Shown here: piece by piece, positions 7,496 through 13,933 of the stretch | How the letters are laid out: each line of letters opens with the position of its first letter | How positions within the stretch are numbered: position 1 is the stretch's first letter | NCBI GenBank assembly: GCA_039920165.1 | Contig: JBDSEG010000324.1 | Span: forward strand, 1 to 21,197 | Direction: 5' to 3' | Length of the DNA stretch: 21,197 nucleotides | From: JBDSEG01 sp039920165 | Lineage (GTDB): Bacteria; Pseudomonadota; Gammaproteobacteria; Burkholderiales; Burkholderiaceae_C | Notes under the pieces: model-generated | What the model was told of the DNA's origin: nothing | Seen by the model: the letters and a program-made list of their open reading frames with translations, nothing else | Databases searched by the model: none | Program-made: the position numbers and the translations under genes

Positions 7496-7777
7496 TCACT
7501 TGCCTGCGGCCTGCGCGATCGCGGCATTCCAGAACGGGTTGGCGAAGATCAGGATCATCGAGACGACGAAGCAGTAGATCGCGGTCGATTCGATCATCGC
7601 CAGGCCGACGAACAGCGTGCGTGTGATCGTCGCCGAGGCGTCGGGCTGCTGCGCCAGCGCCGTCAGCGCGGTGGCCACGGCTCGGCCTTCGGCCAGCGCC
7701 GGGCCCATCGTGCCGAAGCCGGTGGTGAGGCCGGCGATAACGATCGAGGCCACGGCAATGAGTGTCAGGCTGTCCAT
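7496..7777 (-). CDS. atpE: N-type ATPase c subunit (rotor ring)
   Basis: A 93-residue hairpin of two membrane helices. The start is ATG 7777, with AAGGAA about 8 bases upstream; an upstream in-frame extension lacks membrane character. The ion-binding carboxylate is E63 in helix 2, within MIESTAIY (E63, S64, T65, Y68). A second carboxylate, E30, sits in helix 1 (GPALAEGRA). The E-S-T-x-x-Y pattern is shared with sodium-binding c subunits. However, the related N-type c-ring of Burkholderia pseudomallei was reported as a 17-mer that is proton-specific, so ion choice cannot be decided from these residues. The loop ALAQQPD matches the usual ARQP region. Confidence 0.93.
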   Translation of the reverse strand: MDSLTLIAVASIVIAGLTTGFGTMGPALAEGRAVATALTALAQQPDASATITRTLFVGLAMIESTAIYCFVVSMILIFANPFWNAAIAQAAGK

Positions 7778-7799
7778 CGGGGCGTTCCTTGTCTTGGGT

Positions 7800-8501
7800 T
7801 CAGGGTGTCTTGGGCGCCGGCCGGCCATGGCTGGCCCGGCCGGTATGGGTCGCTGCGGCGAGATACACCGCGGCCAGGATGCTGAAGATGTAGGCCTGCA
7901 CCATGCCGGTCAGCAGCCCGAGCGCGGTCATCACGATCGGGAACAGGAAGGGAGTGATCGTCAGCAGGATGGCAATGATCATCGCGCCGCTCATCATGTT
8001 GCCGAACAGGCGCACGGCCAGCGCCAGCGTTCGCGAGACCTCGCTGATGATGTTGAAAGGCAGCATCAGCGCGGTCGGTTCGAGGTAGGACTTCAGGTAG
8101 CCGCGAAGGCCCTGGTCGCGCACGCCGTAGTACGGGACGGCCGCGAAAACGCACAACGCGAGCGCAAGCGTCGTCGACAGCGAACCGGTTGGCGGCTCGT
8201 AGTAGGGGACGATCGTGCACAAGGCCGCTGCCGCCACGAACAGGAACAGCGTTCCGAGGAAATCAATATATCGGCGCGGCTTGCGCAGGCCGACCTGCTC
8301 GATCTGCTGCACGATGCCCGTCACGACGATCTCGAGCAGGTTTTGCCAGCGCGATCGACGGTGGTCGCCGGAGAGCCGCCGGGTCACGAGCCAGGAGCCG
8401 ACGGCCAGCCCCAGCATCAGCGCCCAGGTGAACAAGATGGTGCCGTTGAGCTTGACAAAGCCGTGCTGCCAGAAGATCCAGTCGTCAGGGCTCAGACGCA
8501 T
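7800..8501 (-). CDS. atpB: N-type ATPase a subunit (stator channel)
   Basis: A membrane subunit forming the two ion half-channels against the c-ring, 233 residues with about five to six hydrophobic helices. The essential arginine is R164 in LALAVRLFGN, matching the family's SLRLFGN-type motif, and the C-terminal helix has VQAYIFSILAAVYL with the conserved Gln-Ala-Tyr-Ile-Phe. The start chosen is ATG 8501, preceded by GGAGG at good spacing; the much longer open frame upstream is the antisense of nothing useful and overlaps atpR and atpQ. The coding region overlaps the end of atpR by 17 bases. Confidence 0.93.
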   Translation of the reverse strand: MRLSPDDWIFWQHGFVKLNGTILFTWALMLGLAVGSWLVTRRLSGDHRRSRWQNLLEIVVTGIVQQIEQVGLRKPRRYIDFLGTLFLFVAAAALCTIVPYYEPPTGSLSTTLALALCVFAAVPYYGVRDQGLRGYLKSYLEPTALMLPFNIISEVSRTLALAVRLFGNMMSGAMIIAILLTITPFLFPIVMTALGLLTGMVQAYIFSILAAVYLAAATHTGRASHGRPAPKTP

Positions 8502-8847
8502 GGCCGACCTCCGGGGTCTTGCGTTTCGCGCTCGCGGTTGCCGGGTCCGTCTGGCGCCGCTCCCAGGAGCGTGCCATTCGGGTCGCGGCAAACCTCGCGA
8601 CGAGAAAGCCGACGAGGCAGGCGAGCAGGCGCTCCCACTGCCCCGCGCCGACGGCATAGAACCCGAGCAAGGTGACCGCCATGCGGACCAGCAGGCCGAT
8701 GAGATGCCACCCCACCGAAGGCGGTGACGCGAGCGTGCGCCGCAGGTTCCACCAAAGGCTGCCGAAAAAGAAGGCGCCGAGAACGAGCCCCGCCAATCCG
8801 GCGAAAAAGGTGCCGGCGGACAGTGCGGGCAGTTCATGCATCGGCAT
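8485..8847 (-). CDS. atpR: N-type ATPase subunit AtpR (small membrane protein)
   Basis: A 120-residue protein with three hydrophobic helices (ALSAGTFFAGLAGLVLGAFF, VGWHLIGLLVRMAVTLLGFY, LLACLVGFLVARFA) and a short charged tail. It fits AtpR, a subunit found only in N-type ATPase operons, always next to AtpQ, whose role is unproven (assembly of the c-ring or ion handling has been proposed). The Arg in the second helix (LLVRMAV) is in keeping with the family. ATG 8847 follows an AGGAGG sequence by about 6 bases; ATG 8841 is an alternative. It overlaps the end of atpQ by 14 bases. Confidence 0.85.
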   Translation of the reverse strand: MPMHELPALSAGTFFAGLAGLVLGAFFFGSLWWNLRRTLASPPSVGWHLIGLLVRMAVTLLGFYAVGAGQWERLLACLVGFLVARFAATRMARSWERRQTDPATASAKRKTPEVGHASEP

Positions 8848-9181
8848 CGTCGCCCTCCTGCACATCCCGGTGCATGGCCCGGTCTTCCTTGGTCACCCAA
8901 TGCCACGCGTTGAAGCAGCCCAGCACCAGCCCGCCCATCAGCAGTGCCAGGGTCCACGAGCGGCCGCCCGGATAGCGGGCGTCCAGCCACAGTCCCAGTG
9001 CCGCACCCAGTAGCGTCGGTACCACGATGGACCAGCCGACCAGGCCCATCGTTCCGAGCCCGAACCACACGCCCGGTGCTCCGTCGCGGCGCGCCGCGAG
9101 CTTGCGCCGCGCCTTCGCGTCGACCTGCGCCGCCATGGGCCGCCGGGTCGTCGGACCCGCGCTGTCGTTCGGCTCGCTCAC
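8834..9181 (-). CDS. atpQ: N-type ATPase subunit AtpQ (AtpI-like)
   Basis: A 115-residue protein. A basic, soluble N-terminal 40 residues is followed by two membrane helices (LGTMGLVGWSIVVPTLLGAALGLW and SWTLALLMGGLVLGCFNAWHWV) and an acidic end (VQEGDDADA). The helices and the short turn DARYPGG match the AtpQ/AtpI-like 'ATPase gene 1' family of N-type operons, thought to help c-ring assembly. The start is GTG at 9181, overlapping the atpC stop by 4 bases (GTGA). A later in-frame ATG (MAAQVDAKARRK) would still keep both helices. Confidence 0.85.
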   Translation of the reverse strand: MSEPNDSAGPTTRRPMAAQVDAKARRKLAARRDGAPGVWFGLGTMGLVGWSIVVPTLLGAALGLWLDARYPGGRSWTLALLMGGLVLGCFNAWHWVTKEDRAMHRDVQEGDDADA

Positions 9182-9573
9182 GGTGATGCCTTCTGCATCC
9201 TGGCGAAGCGGGCCACGAAGCCCGACTCGAGCTTGGTCAGCACCTCGCGCATGCCGCGCGCCTGCTCGTCCTGCGCCAGGAATTCGCGCTCGACGGCGGC
9301 ACGCAAGCCAGCCAGGTCGGTGCCGAGGATCGCGCGGCGCACCGAGACGCGAACCTCGGCGCCCGTCTTGACCAGGACGCCTTCATCGACTGCGACGAAG
9401 ATTTCTCCGTCGACCGCCGTCTCGAAGGTCAGGATGCCAGGGATGAGCGCCGCGACGCAATCGAGCCGGTGCGGCAGCAGGCCGAAGGAGCCCTGGACCG
9501 TCTCGGCGACGATTCGCAGAACCTCGTCCTTCTCCAGGAAGACTCGGAACGGCAGCAGGATTTCAAGCTTCAT
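9178..9573 (-). CDS. atpC: N-type ATPase epsilon subunit
   Basis: A rotor-stalk subunit of the F1 head, 131 residues, starting MKLEILLPFRVFLEKDEVLR. The N-terminal beta-sandwich carries FGLLPHRLDCVAALIPGIL, matching the conserved G.LP.H......L.PG pattern of epsilon, and FVAVDEGVLVKTGAEVRVSV. The C-terminal part is helical (about 85-125) and could act as the inhibitory arm. The ATG at 9573 lies inside the last codons of atpD (11-base overlap), so translation is coupled. Its stop overlaps the atpQ GTG. Confidence 0.9.
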   Translation of the reverse strand: MKLEILLPFRVFLEKDEVLRIVAETVQGSFGLLPHRLDCVAALIPGILTFETAVDGEIFVAVDEGVLVKTGAEVRVSVRRAILGTDLAGLRAAVEREFLAQDEQARGMREVLTKLESGFVARFARMQKASP

Positions 9574-11056
9574 TCGACATTGCGGTGGTGCGCGCCGGCG
9601 CGGGTGGCGCTGTCACGACCACCGGCTTGCCCTTCGCCTCGCCGATCGGCCCGATCATGTAGAGCGCGCTTTCGGGGAGGTCCTTGAATTCATCGCGCAG
9701 GATGCGCTCGCAACCATCGAGCGCATCCTTCAGCGGGACGGTCTTGCCCGCCGTTCCCGTGAACTGCTCGGTCGTGAAGAACGGCTGCGTCAGGAAGCGC
9801 TCGAGGCGGCGCGCCCGGGCGACGACCTTGCGGTCTTCGGTCGAGAGCTGCTCGAGCCCGAGCATCGCGATGATGTCCTTCAGTTCGGCGTACTGCGCCA
9901 GCGTGCGCCGGATTTCCTGCGCCAGCCGGTAGTGCTCGGCCCCGACGATGCCGGGGGTGGCCATCTTCGAATTCGACTGCAATGGGTCGATGGCCGGGTA
10001 CAGGCCTTCGCTCGCCCGCTTGCGCGACAGCACGATCGATGCCGACAGGTGCGAGAAGGTGTGCACCGCCGCCGGGTCGGTGAAGTCGTCCGCCGGCACA
10101 TAGACCGCCTGGATCGACGTGATCGCACCGGTGTCGGTATTGGCGATGCGTTCTTCCAGGCCCGACAGCTCGGTGCCCAGCGTCGGCTGGTAGCCCAGCC
10201 GCGACGGCATCTGGCCCATCAGGCCCGAGACCTCCGAGCCGGCCTGGATGAAACGGAAGATGTTGTCGATCAGCAGCAGCACGTCGCGGTGTTCGTCGTC
10301 GCGAAAATATTCGGCCATCGTCAGCGCCGCGTGGCCGACCCGAAAGCGCGCGCCCGGTGGCTCGTTCATCTGCCCGAAAACCATCACCATGTTCTCCAGC
10401 ACGCCGGCCTTGCGCATGTCGTGGTACAGCGCCTGGCCCTCGCGGCAACGCTCACCGATGCCGCAGAAGATGCTCACGCCCTGGTGGCGTCCGACCATGT
10501 TGTGGATCAGTTCGGTCAGCAGCACCGTCTTGCCGACGCCCGCGCCACCGAACAGGCCGGCCTTGCCGCCGGTCTCCAGCGGCAGCAGCACGTCGATGGC
10601 CTTGATGCCGGTCTCGAAGACCATCGACCTTGTCGATCGCCGAGCGAGCGGCGGCGGCGCGCGATGCACCGAGCGCCACTGCACGTCCTGCGGTGGCGGC
10701 AGCTGGTCGATCGTCTGCCCGAACACATCGAACATGCGCGAGACGATGCCGGCGCCGACCGGTGCCAGCAAGGGCGCGCCGCTGTCGTGCACCGCGATGC
10801 CGCGCGCCAGGCCCTGGGTCGAGGTGAGCGCGATGCAGCGCGCGCGCTGGGTGTCGAGGTGGGCCAGCACCTCGATCGCGATCAGCCCGTCGGCGCCGGT
10901 GCGCAGCAGCGTGCGGATCGGCGGCAGGCGCGACTCGAAGCGTACGTCGACGACGCTACCGCGAACCGCGCTGACGACACCGGTGTTCGCGCTGATGGTG
11001 CCCGCTTCATGCGGTGCGTTCCGGCCTTCGCCATCGGGGCGGCCCCGGGGGTTCAC
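9563..11056 (-). CDS. atpD: N-type ATPase beta subunit (catalytic)
   Basis: The catalytic subunit of the head, 497 residues from GTG 11056. The P-loop GGAGVGKT is at 170-177, the GER.REG motif (GERCREGQ) at 201-208, and the Walker B aspartate lies in VLLLIDNIFRF. The DELSEED loop of housekeeping beta subunits reads LEQLSTED (401-408), a divergence expected in this family. The N-terminal barrel starts at about residue 25 (TGVVSAVRGSVVDVRF), after a Gly/Pro-rich lead. The GTG overlaps the ackA stop as GTGA and has a GGGAGGAG site about 8 bases upstream; no in-frame ATG fits. A frame open further upstream merely runs antisense-like through ackA. Confidence 0.93.
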   Translation of the reverse strand: MNPRGRPDGEGRNAPHEAGTISANTGVVSAVRGSVVDVRFESRLPPIRTLLRTGADGLIAIEVLAHLDTQRARCIALTSTQGLARGIAVHDSGAPLLAPVGAGIVSRMFDVFGQTIDQLPPPQDVQWRSVHRAPPPLARRSTRSMVFETGIKAIDVLLPLETGGKAGLFGGAGVGKTVLLTELIHNMVGRHQGVSIFCGIGERCREGQALYHDMRKAGVLENMVMVFGQMNEPPGARFRVGHAALTMAEYFRDDEHRDVLLLIDNIFRFIQAGSEVSGLMGQMPSRLGYQPTLGTELSGLEERIANTDTGAITSIQAVYVPADDFTDPAAVHTFSHLSASIVLSRKRASEGLYPAIDPLQSNSKMATPGIVGAEHYRLAQEIRRTLAQYAELKDIIAMLGLEQLSTEDRKVVARARRLERFLTQPFFTTEQFTGTAGKTVPLKDALDGCERILRDEFKDLPESALYMIGPIGEAKGKPVVVTAPPAPARTTAMSNEA

Positions 11057-12294
11057 AGGCCGCTCCTCCCGTCCAGCACGGCCAGGGAATGCTGGGCCAG
11101 CATCAGTTCCTCGTCGGTCGGAATGACCCACACGTCCACGCGGCTCGCGGCGGAGCTGATGCGGCGTGCTGTGCCGGGGCCGGCCGGCGCAGCGTTGGCC
11201 TGAACGTCGATCTCGACGCCGAGCCACGCGGCGTCCCGGCATACGCGCTGGCGGATCGCTGCGCTGTGCTCGCCGATGCCGGCCGTGAAGACGAGGGCGT
11301 CCAGTCCGCCCACGGTCGCGGCGAGGCCGCCGAGTTCGCGCGCGATGCGGCTCACATACAGATCGATCGCGCCCTGCGCCCGAGGGTCGTGGCTCGCCTG
11401 CAGGGCTCGCATGTCCGACGAGATGCCGGACACGCCGAGCAGCCCGGACTCCTGGTACAGCAGCGTCTGGACCTCGTGCGGCGTCATGCCCATCTCCGCC
11501 ATCAGGTACAGCACGACCCCGGGGTCGAGGTTGCCGCAGCGCGTTCCCATCATCAGGCCGTCGAGCGCGGTGAAGCCCATCGTCGTCGCCACGCTGCGGC
11601 GCTCGCGCATCGCGCACATGCTGGCGCCGTTGCCCAGGTGGGCAACGACGACGCGGCCGTCCGCCTGAGCGCCCAGATGGGAAGGCAGCACCGATGCGAT
11701 GTACTCGTACGACAGGCCATGGAAGCCGTAGCGTCTGACGCCCGCATCGCGAACCCGCTGCGGCAGCGCATAGGTCCGCATGACCCAGGGCTGGCCGGCG
11801 TGGAACGCGGTGTCGAAGCACGCGACTTGCGCCAGCCCGGGGTCGAGCGCGGCGATGGCGCGGATCGCCGCGAGGTTGTGCGGCTGGTGCAGCGGCGCGA
11901 GCGGGCTCAGCGCATCGAGCCTTGCGAGGACTTCGGGCGTGACGCGCACCGGACGCGTGAAGTGCGCGCCGCCGTGGACGACGCGGTGCCCGACCGCCCG
12001 GACGCGCCGCCCCGGCAACTGCCGCTCGAGCCACTCGAACAGCCGTCGCAGGCCTTGCTCGTGACCTTGCGGCGTATCGGCCCGCATCGCAACGTCGGCG
12101 CCGGGCAGGGTCTGGCCGTCGCGGTCCCAGGCCTGCAATCGGGCCGCCCGGCCCGTGCCGTCGATCTCGCCATGCAGCAGCAGATGCAGCGATGCCGCGT
12201 CGCGGCTTTCGCACGCGTAGGCGGCGAATTTCACGCTCGACGAACCGGAATTCAGCACGACGATATTGCCGGCCGCGGGCAGCGCTTCGCTCAT
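11053..12294 (-). CDS. ackA: Acetate kinase
   Basis: Converts acetyl phosphate and ADP to acetate and ATP (reversible), in the cytoplasm. The product is 413 residues from ATG 12294. The acetokinase signature VVLNSGSSSVKF is at 12-23 and the second signature HRVVHGG lies before residue 130. The fold is carried on by YGFHGLSYEY, VAHLGNGASM, MGFTALDGLMMGTRCG and, near the C-terminus, LVFTAGIGEHSA. The start overlaps the stop of a pta remnant (ATGA), and its end overlaps atpD (GTGA), so it is the first intact gene of the ATPase operon. Acetyl phosphate made here could supply ATP to the ATPase. Butyrate or propionate kinase activity cannot be fully excluded, but the motifs favour acetate kinase. 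Confidence 0.93.
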   Translation of the reverse strand: MSEALPAAGNIVVLNSGSSSVKFAAYACESRDAASLHLLLHGEIDGTGRAARLQAWDRDGQTLPGADVAMRADTPQGHEQGLRRLFEWLERQLPGRRVRAVGHRVVHGGAHFTRPVRVTPEVLARLDALSPLAPLHQPHNLAAIRAIAALDPGLAQVACFDTAFHAGQPWVMRTYALPQRVRDAGVRRYGFHGLSYEYIASVLPSHLGAQADGRVVVAHLGNGASMCAMRERRSVATTMGFTALDGLMMGTRCGNLDPGVVLYLMAEMGMTPHEVQTLLYQESGLLGVSGISSDMRALQASHDPRAQGAIDLYVSRIARELGGLAATVGGLDALVFTAGIGEHSAAIRQRVCRDAAWLGVEIDVQANAAPAGPGTARRISSAASRVDVWVIPTDEELMLAQHSLAVLDGRSGL

Positions 12295-12470
12295 CGGGCA
12301 CCACTTCCGGCGTGCGCGCCCAGCAGCAGCGCAATCGAGCACGATGCAACGCGCGAATTCGCGCTGTCCGCGCGGTTGCTCGGCACGATCGGCACGCCGG
12401 CGCCCATCATGATGCCGCCCGCCTGGGCATCGCCCAGGGCGGATTCAAGGCCGAGGTGCGACACAACGGT
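12291..12470 (-). pseudogene. 3' remnant of a phosphate acetyltransferase-like gene
   Basis: Between the SCO1 stop and ackA the frame encodes about 59 residues ending in TGA at 12293-12291. They contain AGGIMMGAGVPIVP, SNRADSANSRVASCSIALLL, which match the very C-terminus of phosphate acetyl/butyryltransferases (...GIVLGA.VPI.LTSRADS...R.ASCA.A). The rest of that enzyme (about 250 or more residues) is missing: the SCO1-like gene sits intact directly upstream, its stop immediately preceding in the same frame. No start codon or Shine-Dalgarno is evident. The ATGA overlap with ackA suggests that a whole pta-ackA pair once headed the ATPase operon and that the insertion or deletion which brought the nir genes next to it removed most of pta. 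Confidence 0.7.
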
Positions 12471-13064
12471 TCAGCCGCGCCCCCGGACCGCTGCCCGCAA
12501 CGCCTTCAGCAGCGCGGGGTCGACCGCCGCGAGCTTGCCGGTGCGCGCTGCGATGCGGCCTTCGGTGTCGAGCAATTCGATCGTGCTCGAATGGTTGAAC
12601 TCGCCATCGGCGAGGCGTCGGTATTTCACGCCGAGCACCGCAGCGAGCTCGCGGGCGCCGGCCTCGTCGGTGCGCGCGAGGGTCCAGCGTTCATCGCACT
12701 GGTGTGCCTTCGCGGTCTGCTTGAGCACGGCGACGCTGTCGCGGGCCGGGTCGAAGCTGACCATCAGCACCCGCACGCGATCCCGGTCGGCCGCTGGCAG
12801 CGCCTGCAGCGTCATGCCGATCGTCTCGAAGATCATCGGGCACACCTTGTCGCACGAGCTGTAGAACATGCTCGCCAGCACCGGCCGGCCGCGCAGCGAC
12901 ACGAGATCGAACGGGCGCCCGTCCTGGTCGGTCAGCCCGGGCCGGACCTGGTAGACGGAGTTGCCCGGCAGCGCCGTCGGGGCGGCGTGCGCCGCGGAGA
13001 TGACGCTGAGCGCCGCGAGATACAGCAAGGCGTCGCGGCGCGACAGTGGATGGTTGGTGGTCAC
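12471..13064 (-). CDS. SCO1/SenC/PrrC-family copper protein
   Basis: A 197-residue thioredoxin-fold protein. The first 28 residues are a signal or anchor sequence (basic SRRDALLYLAALS... ending AHA). The copper site is C71-x3-C75 in SSCDKVCP, with the third ligand H158 in FNHSS. The fold motif VSFDPARDS (about 103-111) is present. Members deliver copper to CuA or CuB sites of oxidases or act as redox chaperones; near nirK it could serve nitrite reductase or, given the cco genes, the cbb3 oxidase. The start is GTG 13064 with GAAGGGTG upstream. Although 70 bases from nirV, it lies on the same strand and probably in the same transcript. Confidence 0.88.
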   Translation of the reverse strand: MTTNHPLSRRDALLYLAALSVISAAHAAPTALPGNSVYQVRPGLTDQDGRPFDLVSLRGRPVLASMFYSSCDKVCPMIFETIGMTLQALPAADRDRVRVLMVSFDPARDSVAVLKQTAKAHQCDERWTLARTDEAGARELAAVLGVKYRRLADGEFNHSSTIELLDTEGRIAARTGKLAAVDPALLKALRAAVRGRG

Positions 13065-13105
13065 TGGGGCACCCTTCGGACTGCGCCCGGTCCCGCCAGC
13101 CGGGA

Positions 13106-13138
13106 ATGAGCCCCTTCGGGCGGTCGGGCAGGGCTCAT
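13106..13138 (-). promoter_or_regulatory. Inverted repeat across the nirV stop codon
   Basis: ATGAGCCC (13106-13113) and GGGCTCAT (13131-13138) form a perfect 8-bp stem with a 17-base loop, and the repeat includes the nirV stop. There is no T tract on the minus strand afterwards, so it is not a classic terminator. It could stabilise or partly separate the nirK-nirV message from downstream genes. The repeat is seen; the function is a guess. Confidence 0.3.
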
Positions 13139-13932
13139 GGCAAGACTCCGTCGATCGGGCGGGCGCAGCGAAAACCGAGGTTGCCGGTCGTGTCGGCGGC
13201 GCCGAGCGAGGACAGCAGCGCGATGCGCAGCAGCACGGCGTAGCTGTCGCGGTCGATCACGCTGAGCGCACCGGCGCCGCAGAACTTGAGCGTATCGGGA
13301 TCGCCCTGGGTCCGGCTGTCGCCGGCGATGAAGAGGGCGTTGAAGTCGTCGACCCATTCCCAGACCGTGCCGTGCAGGTCGCGCACGCCGTAGGCGTTGG
13401 GCACGCCGCCGACTGCCGGGAGTGCTGCCGAGCCGGGTTGTGCATACCAGGCGAGGATGCGCGCACGCCACTGCGGATCGGCGCGCGCGTCGGTTCGCGT
13501 GGCATCGGCGGAGGCGGCATATTCCCACTCGAGCCAGCTCGGCAGCCGCGCGCCCTCGCTAGCGCAAAAGGCCTTGGCGGCGAACCAGCTGACGTTGACG
13601 ACGGGTTGATCGGGCGAGTGCGCCGCGCCGAGTTCGAGTGGCGTATGCCAGTCGATCAGATAGCGCTTGTCGGCCAGGACGGACGGTGCCCGGCCGCGCT
13701 GCCACTGCGGGTGCGTTCGAACGAAGGCGAGGAATTCGCCCGCGCTCACCGGCTGGGTGCGCATGGCGAAGGGAGCGATCGCGACCGCGACGCTGGCGGT
13801 CGGCACCGCGCCCTGCGGCAGCACGCTCTCGAAGCTGCCGCCCGGCAGCCGCGCATAGTCGGCCGCACCTGCGCTGCCGGCCAGGCCGCACGCGGCGAGC
13901 AGACCGATCGACAGGCGCCTCGAAAGCGTCAC
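13135..13932 (-). CDS. nirV: NirV-like protein (FGE-sulfatase domain)
   Basis: A 265-residue protein with a signal-like N-terminus (SRRLSIGLLAACGLAGSAGA), so probably periplasmic. A formylglycine-generating-enzyme/SUMF1-type domain follows: PGGSFESVLP, PVSAGEFLAFV, QPVVNVSWFAAKAFC, RLPSWLEWEYAA, GVRDLHGTVWEWVDDF and the final GNLGFRC. NirV of this family is regularly linked to copper nitrite reductase genes; its exact role is not established. The start is GTG 13932, one base after the nirK stop, with GAGAAG within the end of nirK as ribosome site. That spacing indicates an operon. The name rests on the domain plus position. Confidence 0.85.
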   Translation of the reverse strand: MTLSRRLSIGLLAACGLAGSAGAADYARLPGGSFESVLPQGAVPTASVAVAIAPFAMRTQPVSAGEFLAFVRTHPQWQRGRAPSVLADKRYLIDWHTPLELGAAHSPDQPVVNVSWFAAKAFCASEGARLPSWLEWEYAASADATRTDARADPQWRARILAWYAQPGSAALPAVGGVPNAYGVRDLHGTVWEWVDDFNALFIAGDSRTQGDPDTLKFCGAGALSVIDRDSYAVLLRIALLSSLGAADTTGNLGFRCARPIDGVLP

Positions 13933-13933
13933 G

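Noticed and set aside
7496..7777. Claim that the ATPase is sodium-driven
   Set aside because: The ESTAIY motif alone is not decisive; a related N-type ring was reported to be proton-specific.
9233..11203. 656-codon plus-strand frame opposite atpC/atpD
   Set aside because: Antisense shadow of conserved ATPase genes; no domain or motif is visible.
11057..12349. Upstream extension of the atpD frame through ackA (928 codons in all)
   Set aside because: The extension is the alternate frame of acetate kinase; the beta subunit begins at GTG 11056 with a good ribosome site.
11014..12864. 616-codon plus-strand frame opposite ackA and SCO1
   Set aside because: Crosses two well-supported genes on the other strand and has shadow-like composition.
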